Positions 42,354-54,161 are shown, numbered from the stretch's first letter. The stretch: 64,000 bases of DNA from Clarireedia homoeocarpa (GCA_001465935.1 LNKV01000003.1:1768862-1832861); one strand, 5' to 3'. Numbers and translations are program-made. The notes: a model not told the origin generated them from the sequence alone.

Positions 42354-45097
42354 ATGAGTTCAAACGACAGTATGAGTCGATCGCAAACCCCCGAATCCAA
42401 GCCTCACACGAGCGCGCCCTCCTCCCCACCCGAGATTGAAGGCGAAGAAGCTGCAGATTTCGATCTCGATCTCGCCACTGAAGAAGAAAAGAAAATATTC
42501 GAAGAGGAGGAGAAGGCACGGATAGCCAATTCTAAAGCCGAAGAACGACGCAGAAAGGCAATTGCGAAAAAGAGGGCTGAACACAATGAATCGAAATCGG
42601 AAAGGGAAGCTAAAGCCAGACAACTGGACGAGCTGCTAAGCAAGAGTGCGGCCTTCGGGGAAGTATTAGTAGGAAAGACAAGAGTGCTAGGTAGGGTAGG
42701 AAGCGGCATGGATGGGAAGGCATTGGGTGAACATGATTTGACAATGGCGGAACAACCGAAATGTATGGTTGGCGGGAAGATGCGAGAATATCAATTGGAG
42801 GGCTTGACGTGGATGTATGAGATATGCATACAAGGCATGTCTGGGATTCTCGCAGATGAGATGGGATTAGGCAAGACAATTCAGACGATCTCGTTGATTG
42901 CGTTACTGAGAGAAAAGGAAAATTACCTTGGACCGCATTTGATTATTGCGCCGCTGAGTACGCTCTCAAATTGGATCGAGGAGTTTGAGAAGTGGACACC
43001 AAGTGTACCTGTTTTGTTATATCATGGTACTCCTGCGCAACGAAAGGAACTTAGTAGGACGAGGATGATGAAGCATATAAAGGGAAATAGGCCGGACGAG
43101 AAATTTCCCGTGGTTTGCACTAGCCCGGAGATTGTATTGAGGGATCATGCTGAACTTTCGAAAATCAACTGGGAATTCATTATCATTGTAAGTTTGATTA
43201 ATGGTCAGGTCTTTCTCTCCTAATCACTAATAATATTACGCAGGACGAGGGCCACCGAATGAAGAACTCTGAGTCTAAGCTGTTTCGCACTCTACGAACT
43301 TTCACATCTGCCACTCGTCTCCTTATTACGGGAACACCGTTACAAAACAACCTGAAGGAGCTGTGGTCTTTACTGAACTTCCTGCTACCTACCATATTTA
43401 CAGAATGGGAGATGTTTGAAAGTTGGTTCGACTTTAGCGATTTACAAGATGAGGAGGGAACAGAGGATTTTATTGCTGATCAAATGAAACAAGACTTGGT
43501 TAAGAAGATGCATCTGATTTTGCAACCTCTACTTTTGCGGCGAGTCAAGGCTGACGTTGAGCACATGCTGCCGAAGAAGAGAGAGTATGTCCTTTATGCG
43601 CCGATGACGAAGGAACAGATTGATCTTTATAACAAGATCAATGATAAAAAAGCCGATGTAAGGAAATACCTGGAAGAAAAAGTCGTTGAAAGATTGACTG
43701 CATCTGCGCCCGTTAAGAAAGAGGCGCAGAAGCCTACTTCTTCAGTTGTGAAAGCAGAAACCAAAGAGGAGGAATCTGACAGTGAAGATGATAAGCCTCT
43801 TGCAATAAGAAGCAAAGCCCAGAAAGCCGCGGCGACACCAGCTCCTACTTCAATGAATGCGTTTCAGAGGATGATGGCAAAATCATCAGAGAAAAAGAAA
43901 CCAGGTAGACCACGAAAAGAAAAGGCCGCAGCTCCATCACCTGCATTACCTGTTGAGAAAGGCAAACTTGGTCTAAAGCGAAAGATCATGGATGAAGCTC
44001 TGCCCTCACCAGTGATGAAATCTGCAAAGTCCAGTCGTACTGCCTCCCCAGCAGTTAGCATCCGCAGCCGGGACTCACGGCGGAGAAGGGTGTATGAAGA
44101 GGCTGATGCTTCCGGGGAAGACGAACTTAGCGACGATGAATTTGAGCAGAAGCTCGCCGAAGAATATGCCGTGAAAGAAGAAGCAGAGCTTTCAAACACG
44201 AACGGACATGAAGACGAGGCAGCGAAAATTCTCGAGCTGGCACGCAAAGAAATTTCAAGCAAGAAGTTAGGGAACCCCATCATGCAACTTCGACTAGTTT
44301 GCAACTCTCCACTGAACTTCTATAATCCATGGTCCGCCGACTCCGGCATCCCTTTGAATGAAACCCTCGTCACCTCATCTGGAAAAATGCTTCTTCTCGA
44401 CCGTCTTCTCCCATCTCTCTTTGCTCGTGGCCACAAAGTTCTCATATTCTCACAATTCAAGACCCAGCTTGACATCCTCGAAGACTACGCTCGCGAACTA
44501 CGGAAATGGAACGTATGTCGCATCGACGGTTCTGTCGCGCAAGACTTCCGTCGTCAACAAATCAAAGAGTTTAACGAAAATCCCGACTTTAAACTCTTCC
44601 TACTCTCGACCCGTGCCGGTGGTCAGGGAATCAATCTCGCGACTGCAGATACAGTCATCCTCTTCGACAGCGACTGGAATCCACAACAAGATCTCCAAGC
44701 CCAGGACCGCGCGCACCGCATCGGACAAACGAAGCCTGTGGTTGTTTTCCGTCTTGCGACAAAAGGTACTGTGGAAGAAGATCTACTCATGAGCGCGGAT
44801 GCGAAACGCCGCTTGGAGAAATTGGTTATCAAAAAGGGAGGATTTAAAACCATGGGTCAGAAAATGGATACGAAGGAAGGGATGAGTGCGGATGCGCTGA
44901 GAGCGCTGTTGTTGAAGGATGGCCAGGTTTATACTTGTAGAGAGGGCGATGAAATTTTGAGTGAAGAGGACTTGGATACCTTGTGTGATAGAAGTGACGC
45001 GGCGTATGTGAGGGCGGAGAAGGGGCTGGGGAATAAAGACGCGTTTAAGATTGTGGAAACGAAGGCACAGGGATTGATGACGGGGATGGAGAGATGA
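42354..45097 (+). CDS. IRC5: SNF2-family chromatin remodeler Irc5 / HELLS (LSH/DDM1) type
   Basis: Two exons, 42354-43187 and 43244-45097, join to 895 residues. The N-terminus has a charged coiled coil at about 40-95. Helicase motifs follow: I DEMGLGKTIQT, Ia LIIAPLSTLSNW, II DEGHRMKN (the box is DEGH, at residues 279-282, directly after the intron), III LLITGTPLQNN, V LSTRAGGQGINL and VI QAQDRAHRIGQ. A long insertion between the lobes (residues about 400-610) is acidic and basic by turns with an AT-hook-like KKPGRPRKEK. HELLS/Irc5 enzymes slide nucleosomes in heterochromatin. Yeast Irc5 also aids cohesin loading, and plant and Neurospora relatives link to DNA methylation. The split of motif II by the intron fixes the splice site. 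Confidence 0.93.
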
Positions 45098-45407
45098 AGT
45101 GGTTTGTTTTTGCATTGATGAGGATTGGTGTATATAGTACGTTTGGGTGTTGGGTTGCGATATTGGATAAGGCAAGTGCTGCTGTGATATGCGTTATATT
45201 TGAGCGACGAGGTTATTGTAGAGATGAATCATGAGTTGTACCTTTCAACTATGCCCCTTGACGGTTCGTGCTCTTGGAGATTAGATAGACTGAGGGATCA
45301 AATTGCTTTCATTCATATGCTGGAGTAGTCACCCGTGTTTGATACATACTAGCACACATAACGCAAACAATCACATACTTCCATGACCCAAACCCATAGT
45401 TTACTTC
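45098..45407. other. Short intergenic interval
   Basis: The interval lies between IRC5 (plus) and the doubtful small minus-strand gene. Nothing recognisable is seen. Confidence 0.35.
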
Positions 45408-45812
45408 CTACCATGCCACAGACAAATAACATGTAACCCTTCCCTCCTTTACGCAAACCTCCTCTCTATCCTTCATCCACCCTTCAAAATCAAAATTACG
45501 CATATCCAAACCCTTACCCTCCCCGCCCCACTCGCCATCACAGTAATATGGAGTTTCACCTTCACAGTCGTGCTCGCATTCACGCTCTAGTTATTATGCG
45601 ATAGAACCACAATAACAGAATTTGAGGGCTTTCGTCCGGAAGCAGATATTGTTGGGGAAAACACTCATCGTTGGTGTTGCTGCTGCTGCTTGGCGATAGT
45701 TGTCCTCAGCTCTGAGCCGAAGTTTGTGATTGCTGAGATTCATGAGCTTGATGAGGTGGTGGGCGGCTGGGGGGAGTGGCTTGCCGTTGAGGTCATTGAT
45801 CGTTGGGGTCAT
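45408..45812 (-). CDS. Possible small Cys-rich protein, frame interrupted by TAATAA
   Basis: An ATG at 45812 opens 72 codons (MTPTINDLNGKPLPPAAHH onwards, ending ALKFCYCGSIA) that stop at two adjacent TAA codons, 45596-45591. The same frame then continues for 60 codons with coding-like sequence (ECEHDCEGETPYYCDG, then FDFEGWMKDREEVCVK) to a TAG at 45410-45408. An intron of 78 nt with a GTGTTT donor and an AACTAG acceptor would remove both stops and keep frame, but it would also remove FCYCG. The alternatives are a pseudogene or chance. No family is recognised. An overlapping plus-strand frame exists and cannot be excluded. Confidence 0.3.
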
Positions 45813-46933
45813 GTTAGTGGTGGTTGTGGTGGGCTTGTTAAGGGGATGCTGGTATGGGATGGATTATATAGGAGCGCTGGCTGGATCGCGGAAAAGGGGG
45901 TTTGAGAAGGTTGATTGAGGGATAGCAGCTACATTGGCATAGTAATACGATGTAGAAAGCATAAGATAACATCAGCATGCATATTCCGCTTTCTGGCTAC
46001 TGGCCTGAGACTCGTGCTGTATGTATGTATGCATGTAATTCACTTGACCATTTACGTTCCCTTATCCAACTTAGCAACCTGCTCGCGCCTGTATAGGTAA
46101 TCCAATATCAATAACCCAAAAAATTCTATTACACAGCGCAGTTGACGTACAAATACCCATGTCGTAAACTTCTAGCCGCAGCTACTCCATTGTATGAACG
46201 ACGGGATGAAATTGGGTAAGAAGCGAACGCGCTCTTATTTTGCCGGTTCTGTTACCACTCCCGATATCTATCCCTTGCTGTTTTGCCTCTTGTGGATCTT
46301 CTGTTGAATGCTGCTATCGTAGGGCGGAGGATATTTTCAATGCGAGCGAGAGAACGAAGATGTTGGTAGTAGAATAGAGCAATGTGTGTTTCGAGAGAAG
46401 CAAGTCACATCTATTCTTCTACTCAAATAAACAACCAACCATCCACCTACCTACTCTATATCTACCTCAATACCAAGATGCCCTCCAACCAAGAACATAA
46501 TAGCGCAGTATTTTATCTAACTCGGTTGTTGAGTGAATTTGACCACAACTATCCGGACGTGCCATTCGAGTAAAAAAGGATAGTTGGGACGAGCGGTGGA
46601 CGCGCTGTTTGTTTTGCTGTTTTGGATTGCAACTTTGATTTGGTTGATTATTATTTTTTGTTTCCTGCTTAGGAAAGTATAATAAGGAAGGAGCGAATAG
46701 CCGTAAAGGGGAAGTAGGCATATTAAGTTTGATGTGTATGGTCTGTTGGCGACAGTGAAGTGAGCTCTTGGATGTAAGCTAGGGCAAGCCATTTAGTCAC
46801 TAAATATATTGCACCTCTCCAAAATCTCGAGGTTCTGTACGACGCAGGGCTCCAAAATGCTAATATCAGAGTTTAAAATACCACTTGGCCCTATTATAAA
46901 TAATTAATATTCCTTACAATGACCCTCCCTATC
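45813..46933. other. Intergenic region
   Basis: There is no supported gene. A 63-codon plus-strand frame at 46382-46573 has no family resemblance. The region probably carries the 3' leader of END3 and promoter sequence of the small upstream frame. Confidence 0.4.
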
Positions 46934-48257
46934 TTATCTACCACTCTTCTCATTCTCAATCTCCTGTCTTAAATCTGCCAAAACCTGCTCTCTGGATCTG
47001 AGGTGCGCTTCTAGTCCATCAACTTGTTCCTTGACCGTAGCAATCTCATCCGCAACTCCTTTCAAGCTTGCACCAACTTTACTTCTTCCCTCGCCAGTCT
47101 CCAAATCACGCAGTTCTCTCCTCTTGTAGTCCAGCAATTGCTCCAATTCGCGTTTCACCAAAGCTGGCTTAGTGTCTCGACGACCACCAGATCTTGCAGC
47201 TGATGCAGCTTCGACTTTCTCAATCTTGGCTTCTAGCTCAGCGAGCTGTTTCTTAAGTCGCACTTCCTCCCAATCTTCCGTTGTTTTCGTGCTTGAGAAA
47301 TCTGTGCCCGTAGGTTTGTAGCTGCTCTTTCCACCTAAGCCAATTCGACTCAGATATGTGTCTCCGAACTTCGCTTTACGGCCGGTGCTGGTCTCTTCAC
47401 CTCCTGTGGAGCCCCATCGTTGTGCTGGTGAGGCTACTCGTTGATTGTCAATTTGGTAGTCGATTTGATTTCGTTCGAAACTTGCTCGGAGCGATGGTGG
47501 AACTGTTCTAGGAATACGATATCCTTCGTGACGACCGTTGAGTATATGCAGGAAGGCTAGACACGCGTCCTTGGAAATGGCAGGAGAGGCAGATGGATTG
47601 ACGAGATTCCAGGCGGATCGTATATCTGTGTCGGGCACATCGAGTGATGAGTATAATGTATCTAAAGACTCGACTAGTGACATGTTAGAACAAATTCATG
47701 GCCATAGATCAATGTCATATCCTACAAGTGATCTCTCCCCTCCCATCCCTATTCGCTGAGTAAATCTCCTCGTATTTGGCCTTGTCTGACGGACTCATGT
47801 ACCAGTCGAACCCATCCTTCAATCCCGGAGTATCATCATCATCTTCTACGCGCTCAAATTGTACTTGTCTGCCAGTGAGTGCTCGACTTGCTTGAACTAG
47901 ATGTGCCTTCGATTCTGGAACCAGCCAGTCAGGAAGTGCTGGTGGTACATCTGCATATTCCTAGGACAGTAAGCATTAATTTGCATGAGCACAGGACCAG
48001 TGCGGTAGTAAACATACTCCATTGACAAGATCGAAGATCAGTCTCATAGCCACACAGAATTCCTCGAAGTCCAAATTCCCATCATTATCGACATCCGCCA
48101 AATCCCATATTCGCTCTAGCTGTTCGTCGCGAAGCTGACTGTTCTTCAATATTGGTGCTGCTTGCGCACCAGTGAGGTGAGTACCGCCATTCGATAGAGA
48201 TGCAAAGATCTCCCAATATTTCTCGATTTCGCCCTGTTCAATACGTTTGTTGGACAT
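46934..48257 (-). CDS. END3: Actin cytoskeleton-regulatory complex protein End3
   Basis: Three exons on the minus strand, 48257-48018, 47960-47726 and 47673-46934, join to 404 residues, the usual End3 length. Exon 1 holds the first EH domain, with the calcium-binding EF loop DVDNDGNLDFEEF and the family start EQGEIEKYWEIFASL. Exon 2 begins EYADVPPALPDWLVPESK, the diagnostic End3 linker, and runs into a second EH-like domain (FDWYMSPSDKAKYEEIY). The C-terminal 130 residues form a coiled coil. End3 works with Pan1 and Sla1 at endocytic actin patches. The intron between the second EH-like domain and VESLDTLYSSLDVPD is fixed by conservation. Confidence 0.95.
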
Positions 48258-48900
48258 TTTGATTGTAGATTGGAAACACAGCTGGGGGAAACACGGAGTT
48301 AATCTGACGTCGGAGCACAAGCCACACCAGCAAGCCACATTCACGGGTTAGTGTCAGACTGAGGACTGGACTATTGACGGGATGCTCCTGCTGCACCCCA
48401 GACTCGATGATTGTACTTTGCCCAAGTACGGTTACATACTTAAGCACAGTGACGATTGATGACCGAGCCCAGAAGAGAACCAAACAATGAGTCCAAGTTA
48501 GACATTACTACAATGGCCTCTCAACCCTATCCAAGAATTTCATGAATTCAATCGACAACTCTGAATCTATATTCCAGGTCCTTTGTAAACGACCGCGGAC
48601 TATTTGCCTCGACCTTTCGCCCCGTTTTGTTACTTTGCGTACAACTCCCGCAGCGCCCCCAGCAGCTTGATCATTTTCCACCAAGGCACTTTCAACTACT
48701 ATCTGAGAGTCAGACGAGGGGTTTAACCTTCTTTGAAAGACTCTCAAACGCTTGAGATCATTTTTCACAATGCCAACTTCAAGTCCCGACTCGATCTCTA
48801 GCACAGTGCCGCACGGTGCTACCCCTACTGGCGCGTTTTCTCGAAGGGCAAGTCTCATCTGTAGATGAATTGGTGGCAGATGGACTGACTGGTACTATAG
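48258..48900. promoter_or_regulatory. Divergent region between END3 and the STYX-like gene
   Basis: This contains both promoters, probably the unidentified first exon of the STYX-like gene (ATG at 48770 is the best candidate), and an overlapping 116-codon minus-strand frame (48858-48508, starting MRLALRENAPVGVAPCG) that I cannot assign. The two readings of 48770-48858 exclude each other. Confidence 0.4.
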
Positions 48901-49740
48901 CCTCCGTCCCCACCTCATATTCACATACCACCTGTACACGGCTATGGTGCGCACATTGTTCTCTCCGAGTATCGTGGGAATGGTGATGAACACGAAGAAC
49001 AAGAAATACTCAAAGCGATAACCCGAGGACAACATGTATCTGTGGAAAGATCTGAATGGAAGTATGAGATGCGACGCAAATTCCAGCCAATATTATCCTT
49101 CCTCTATCTAGGGCCTTCATCTGCAGCAAGGGATATTGATGCACTAAGAAAGGAAGGAATTACAATGCTTCTAGTGATCAGAGACTCCATGACGGCACAG
49201 GCAAGGATATTGAGCGGCGCGAAAGTAGCAGAACAGTTAGGTATCGAGGCCGGTGCTATCGATGTTAGTGGAAATATGGAACTCATCGCAGCCTTCCCGC
49301 GGGCCGTAAGTTTGATCAACGACCATCTCATTCGGATATTTCGACAGCAAAATCCACAAGGAATACCGGACAGCACAGATGTATCAGAGGGGCCAATTCC
49401 AAAGGTTCTTATCTTCTGCGAATCTGGAAATGAAAGATCTGCGGCGGTAGTCGTTGCTTACATCATGGCTACTTACGGATTGGGGTTGGTTGAAGCTATT
49501 CAATATGTGCAAAACCAACGCTTTTGTGTTGCCTTTGATGATGAAATGAAGCACACACTGTTGAACTATCTCCAACTTCTAGAAGCGAAGAGAAGTGTTT
49601 CTGAAGCACGAAAAGCTACTCCAGCTGCGATCAAATCAAAAAGGCGGCATGATGAGGACGAGGAAATGGATATAGATATGGACCATCAGGATGATATTGA
49701 CAGGTTTTTTGGGCGTACCAAATTTGCCCCCTTCCAGTGA
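48901..49740 (+). CDS. STYX-like dual-specificity phosphatase family protein (5' exon unresolved)
   Basis: The frame is open from an acceptor-like ACTATAG at 48894-48900 to the stop at 49738-49740 (279 residues). It includes HIHIPPVHGYGAHIVLS, RKFQPILSFLYLGPSSAARD and the P-loop VLIFCESGNERSAAVV. The P-loop keeps the Cys and Arg of the CX5R motif, but the preceding His is Phe, as in the fungal STYX-like group. The C-terminal 40 residues are charged (KRRHDEDEEMDIDMD) and may carry nuclear signals. The first in-frame ATG inside is near 49069, downstream of conserved sequence, so translation should begin in an upstream exon. The candidate ATG at 48770 does not join in the right phase with any good donor. 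Function is phosphoprotein binding or dephosphorylation by family, not proven. Confidence 0.75.
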   Translation, partial: PPSPPHIHIPPVHGYGAHIVLSEYRGNGDEHEEQEILKAITRGQHVSVERSEWKYEMRRKFQPILSFLYLGPSSAARDIDALRKEGITMLLVIRDSMTAQARILSGAKVAEQLGIEAGAIDVSGNMELIAAFPRAVSLINDHLIRIFRQQNPQGIPDSTDVSEGPIPKVLIFCESGNERSAAVVVAYIMATYGLGLVEAIQYVQNQRFCVAFDDEMKHTLLNYLQLLEAKRSVSEARKATPAAIKSKRRHDEDEEMDIDMDHQDDIDRFFGRTKFAPFQ

Positions 49741-50695
49741 TTCAGTTCGCTATGCACGGTTCGCACTATATGAATTGGTGGTTTAGTTTTTGCTAGCGCG
49801 TCGGCGTATATGTGTAGGCTTCACATTTTGCATTGTCCCTCGCGGGCTGGCGTTAATTAATACCCATTAGCATTACAAGAGGGACATTCATTAGGAGTAT
49901 AGGTGTTTCAGCGGCATTGGTAGGGCATAGGAAAGAGGTTGTCATTAGACAAATAACTAGGTAAATAGCGAAACGAACGTCTGACATAGATACACTTGAG
50001 TCAGGAAACTTTGCAATATATCAGAGCTCATAAGCCGCGCCACCGAGTAAGGTTGACTTGACGATACTTGGACAGGCGTATATGATTGATAATGCACCAG
50101 GACTATTGGGGCTTTGGAGTAGGAATACTTCCTCTGTTCGAAGGGCTGCCGCATGACTCCCAGTCTATTCGGTTCGCCTCCATACCATGACTGTAGAACT
50201 GCCAGAACTTGTCAATAGCCCCAATTGACAATTCAAAATCGCGGGTGTTTCATAAAACAGGAGTCCGAGTTTCCAAATGTGTCTTTCATTCGTCTAACAG
50301 ATACACCTTGAATACGACAGTGCGTTAAGGTTCTCTGGAAGGGATTTGTAATATCAAAGCTGCAAGTGACTTTGACCTCAAAAGCTCCAGCCATCACAGA
50401 GTTGTAAAACTTGCGACACGGGCGACGTTACACTTTGATTCATGTTTCGGGGCTTGTCGCATCACATGATGGAAACACCTCCGCTGTGGGCGCCGCAACA
50501 GCTGAAATACAGGTACCCGACCGTACCGAAGCGCTACTAAGAAATCAGCAAAAACGTCACATCCTTTTTTACCAACCACTTTTTCTTTTTTTTTCCCTTC
50601 AGTATGATGCCAAGAGCTTGAAGCATACGCCCGAAATTTGCTAAATAGACTCAAGTACTTATCGATGATAGTGAAATATCTCCAAGTTTGAATTC
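49741..50695. other. Intergenic region upstream of ATG22
   Basis: Nothing recognisable is seen. It contains a T-rich run at 50563-50598, within 140 bp of the ATG22 start. Confidence 0.45.
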
Positions 50696-52606
50696 ATGGA
50701 AGATGGTGGTAGAGGGCTGCGGAGCCCCCGCTACCCTGCTGAGGATACGAGTCCAACAACGAGAAGAGAGTTGAGGGGATTCTATTGTTATGGACTTGCT
50801 GCTGAAGCGTTCGCAGTATGTGCAGTTGGTATGTAACAGTTCCAATATAATGTACGAAAAGAGTAAGAACTGACGACGATATTAGGGTCCTTTTTACCGG
50901 TCACATTGGAGCAGCTAGCACGTGATCAGGGAGTTCTTTTTACGGACAAGACGACGCCTTGTACCGCCAAGAATGTCACCCACGTTGCGAATGCTACTGT
51001 CAATGCATTGCTGAAGAGAGCGGGAGGGCCAGATACTCATCAGTGCGTCGTGAATGTGTTCGGTGTGGAGTTGACGACAGCGAGTTTTGCTATGTATACG
51101 TTTTCCCTTTCAGTATTCATGCAGGCTTTGGCACTTGTATCTGTGAGCTCTGTTGCTGATCATGGTATGCTCTTGACTCATTCTTTGTGGCTTTGTGATA
51201 CTGATAATTTTCCAGGCAATTGGCGTAAGAAACTCCTTGCCGGATTTGGCTTCATAGGCTCAGTGTCTGCCATGTTGTTTCTGCTGGTCGTTCCGCAGAT
51301 TTTCGTTATCGGGTCAATTTTGACAGTAATATGTGTTGTGTGTCTCGGTTGCTCCTTTGTCATTCTAAACTCATACTTGCCGTTGCTTGTTTTGAATCAT
51401 CCAACAGTTGCGGGCGACGGTACTCATTCTAATGGAGCGTCCTCTTCGATTGCCCTCCAGCCTCTTTCTCCCAGTGACGGAAATCGAGAATCTGGGGATT
51501 CGTTTCACAAACAACCTTTCGGAAAGCTAGATGAATCGTCTAAAGTAGACTCAACAGATCTTCAACTGTCCACCAGAATATCTGCCAAAGGTGTGGGGAT
51601 CGGCTACATGGCGGCAGTCTCTGTTCAGGTCATTTGCATTGTCATCTTGTACGTCATGAACAAAGCAGGTATGCCATCGACGATTCCTCTACGGACAGTT
51701 CTATTCTTTGTCGGCTCATGGTGGCTTACTTTCACCATTCCATCGATTATGTGGCTACGCGACAGACCTGGACCACCACTTCCCACAGCGATCTATGAAG
51801 GAGGTGCGAGCATTCGCACATGCTTATCATACACGGCTTTTGCATGGAAGTCATTGTGGAAGACTGTTAAAGTAGCTGTCAAGCTCCGCCAAGTACTTCT
51901 CTTCCTTGTCGCCTGGTTTCTTCTCTCAGACGCACTAGCCACCATCTCCGCTACTGCCATTCTGTTCGCTCGGACTGAGTTGCAAATGGGAACTGTTTCT
52001 GTGGCTATGTTGTCTATTGTAGCTACCACCTCAGGGATAGTAGGCGCTACGGTATGGCCTATATTATCGAAAAAGTTTTCTCTCAAGACCAACCAAGTTA
52101 TCGTCTGTTGCCTGCTGCTTCTAGAGGTCGTTCCACTTTATGGTCTTCTCGGATATCTTCCTTTCATTCAAGCCTGGGGTGTGGGTGGTCTGCAGCGACC
52201 TTTTGAGATATATCCGCTGGGTGTAGTGCATGGGGTAGTTATGGGGGGGCTGTCATCATACTGTAGATCTTTCTACGGTCGGTTGATTCCACCCGGTAGC
52301 GAAGCTGCATTCTACGCACTGTTCGCTATCACAGATAAGGGAAGCTCAGCAGTTGGGCCGGCGATTGTAGGAAGGATTGTTGATGCTACGGGGCAGATTC
52401 GGCCTGCCTTTGGGTTTCTTGCAGTGTTGATTGCTCTTCCAATTCCAATGATCTGGATGGTAGACGTTAATAAGGGACAAGAGGATGCTATTCGAATGGC
52501 GGGGTTGATGAAAGCGGCTAATTATGAGCATGAAGATTTCGAGCTATCGGATGACGAGTCATCTGATGGCCATGAAGCTGAGGGACTGATGAGAAACCAT
52601 GACTAG
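50696..52606 (+). CDS. ATG22: Autophagy-related protein 22-like vacuolar effluxer (MFS)
   Basis: Three exons, 50696-50828, 50886-51164 and 51216-52606, total 1803 nt and encode 600 residues. The first exon encodes the N-terminus ending GFYCYGLAAEAFAVCAVG, and the second begins SFLPVTLEQLARDQGVLF, which is the Atg22 signature. About twelve hydrophobic helices follow, with the conserved loop WWLTFTIPSIMWLRDRPG. The C-terminal tail is acidic. Atg22 exports amino acids from the vacuole after autophagic breakdown. The second intron (51165-51215) is 51 nt, divisible by three and without a stop, so unspliced reading would insert 17 residues. The conserved HGNWRKKLL join supports splicing. Confidence 0.92.
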
Positions 52607-53011
52607 AATAAGTCGACTATATAAATATAAATCTTGGCGACGGATGTCCATTACAATTCAATAGCAGAGTTGAATCGGAATTTTGATATAGCATGTGGTT
52701 GCGCATGTCTCTTACATACATTACAATGTGCTCTTTCTTGATTGATTCATATATGAAACTGGCTGCTGCACACCAATAACCTATGGCATAATTCCGGGTA
52801 TTATACTCGGGTATCTTAGTTGTCAGCATATTGCATACCCGCTATTCTCTGATTGGACAATTCAGATATGTCCTTGCGACTGTCAGCATATTGCATATTC
52901 GCTCGTTACCGCTATTCTCCGAGCTGTCAGCATTCTACCTGTTAAATTTCTAGCTGAATCTCAAACCTCTGGTCAGCACATTGCATTCTTCTTCTCTAGA
53001 TCACTTCCACG
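52607..53011. promoter_or_regulatory. Upstream region of the bZIP gene with four copies of a TGTCAGCA...TTGCAT element
   Basis: Within 190 bp before the start codon the string tgtcagcatattgcat occurs at 52821-52836 and 52881-52896. A shortened tgtcagcatt lies at 52925-52934 and the variant ggtcagcacattgcat at 52971-52986. The related string cgctattctc follows two of them. The repeats have the look of transcription-factor sites or a decayed minisatellite. Confidence 0.6.
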
Positions 53012-53982
53012 ATGTTTTTAGTTTTACCCTTCGGCCCAGTGGCCCCTTTGAAAGAATCAAGCAAGGTTGTCAATGAAGATGTTGTTCCAGCAATAGCATC
53101 GATTGAGATTCAGTCAATGCAGCAGAGCGTAGAGGCTAAGACGCTTGAAGAAGACTGGACAGGAACTAGCAGCGCCGCAATGCGGAGAAAATTGCAAAAC
53201 CGATTGAACCAGCGGGCTTCGAGTTTGTCTCCCATGACTTAGATGCATGATCAATATTGTCATTAGCCCATGCTCATGTAACTGCTTTAGGGAAACGAAA
53301 ACGACTTGCTCAGATCGCTGAAGCATCCAAACAAGAGACAGGGATTCCCATATTATATCCCTCAAGAAGACCGTCACCGATGGAAGATATATGTATTAAT
53401 AAGTCTAATCAAGCCCGGATGCTCTCGGCTCGTTCTTTCAACAACCTTGTTCCCAAGGATAGTCTTTCTCTGGATTCATACCTACTCACACTTCTCCACT
53501 TCAATCTTTTTCGTGCTCTATCCACCAACGTTCATCTACTGAAGTTAGAGCTCACAGAGATGAGTGATGAAATTCTCTCTCCATTCAACAACCTGAGTCT
53601 TAATTCAGACGACTCACCCTCCGTTACGTTGGATCTGCCGCCGTCACTCCAGCCAACAGAATTACAGAAGAGCATCCAACATCATCCCGAAATCGATGTT
53701 TTCCCGTTTCCGGAATGTAGAGACAATGTTCTCATAGCTATCTCGAATGGAGATGGATGGAACGATATTGAATTTTGCCATGATCTCTTCTATGGAATCG
53801 AAGATGGAGATGGCAGGACAGGATTAATTGTATGGGGCGATCCGTGGGACCCAAGCAATTGGGAAGTCGAAGAACAGTTCGCCAAGAAATGGGCGTGGCT
53901 ATTGAAGGGCTGCAAAGACCTATTTACTAGTACAAATGAATGGAGGGCGAAAAGGGAAGAACGCCTCTTAACTTGGGAGTAG
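53012..53982 (+). CDS. bZIP-type transcription factor with DUF3425 domain
   Basis: Two exons, 53012-53222 and 53291-53982, join to 300 residues. The segment EDWTGTSSAAMRRKLQNRLNQRASRKRKR is the truncated bZIP basic region typical of this fungal group, and the intron falls within it (A|GG encoding Arg). The C-terminal DUF3425 domain shows SLDSYLLTLLHFNLFRALSTN, HPEIDVFPFPECRDN, GLIVWGDPWDPSNWEV and WLLKGCKDLFTSTNEWR, all in the usual order. Such proteins are frequent in Pezizomycotina and are thought to regulate stress or secondary metabolism; no target is known. The zipper itself is short. The donor is GTTTGT, weak but supported by frame and conservation. Confidence 0.85.
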
Positions 53983-54161
53983 ACGCTCCTATACATATCG
54001 TATCAGGGATTCAGGGGGCACTTTGAGAGTGCTCATCTGGCAGGGAAATCATGTGTCGGCGATTTGTCAGATGTGGCTGCTTGGGACGAAACATTAGGCT
54101 CCTTATTTGAGTGATAAGATTTTACCGACGACGAAGATATCGCTATCTACGAATAACGACA
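53983..54161. other. Spacer between the bZIP gene and the MITE
   Basis: Nothing recognisable is seen. Confidence 0.4.

Noticed and set aside
46382..46573. 63-codon plus-strand frame
   Set aside because: Too short, no homology signal, no splicing logic.
48508..48858. 116-codon minus-strand frame between END3 and the STYX-like gene
   Set aside because: Not recognised, and it overlaps the most likely 5' exon of the plus-strand gene; too uncertain to call.
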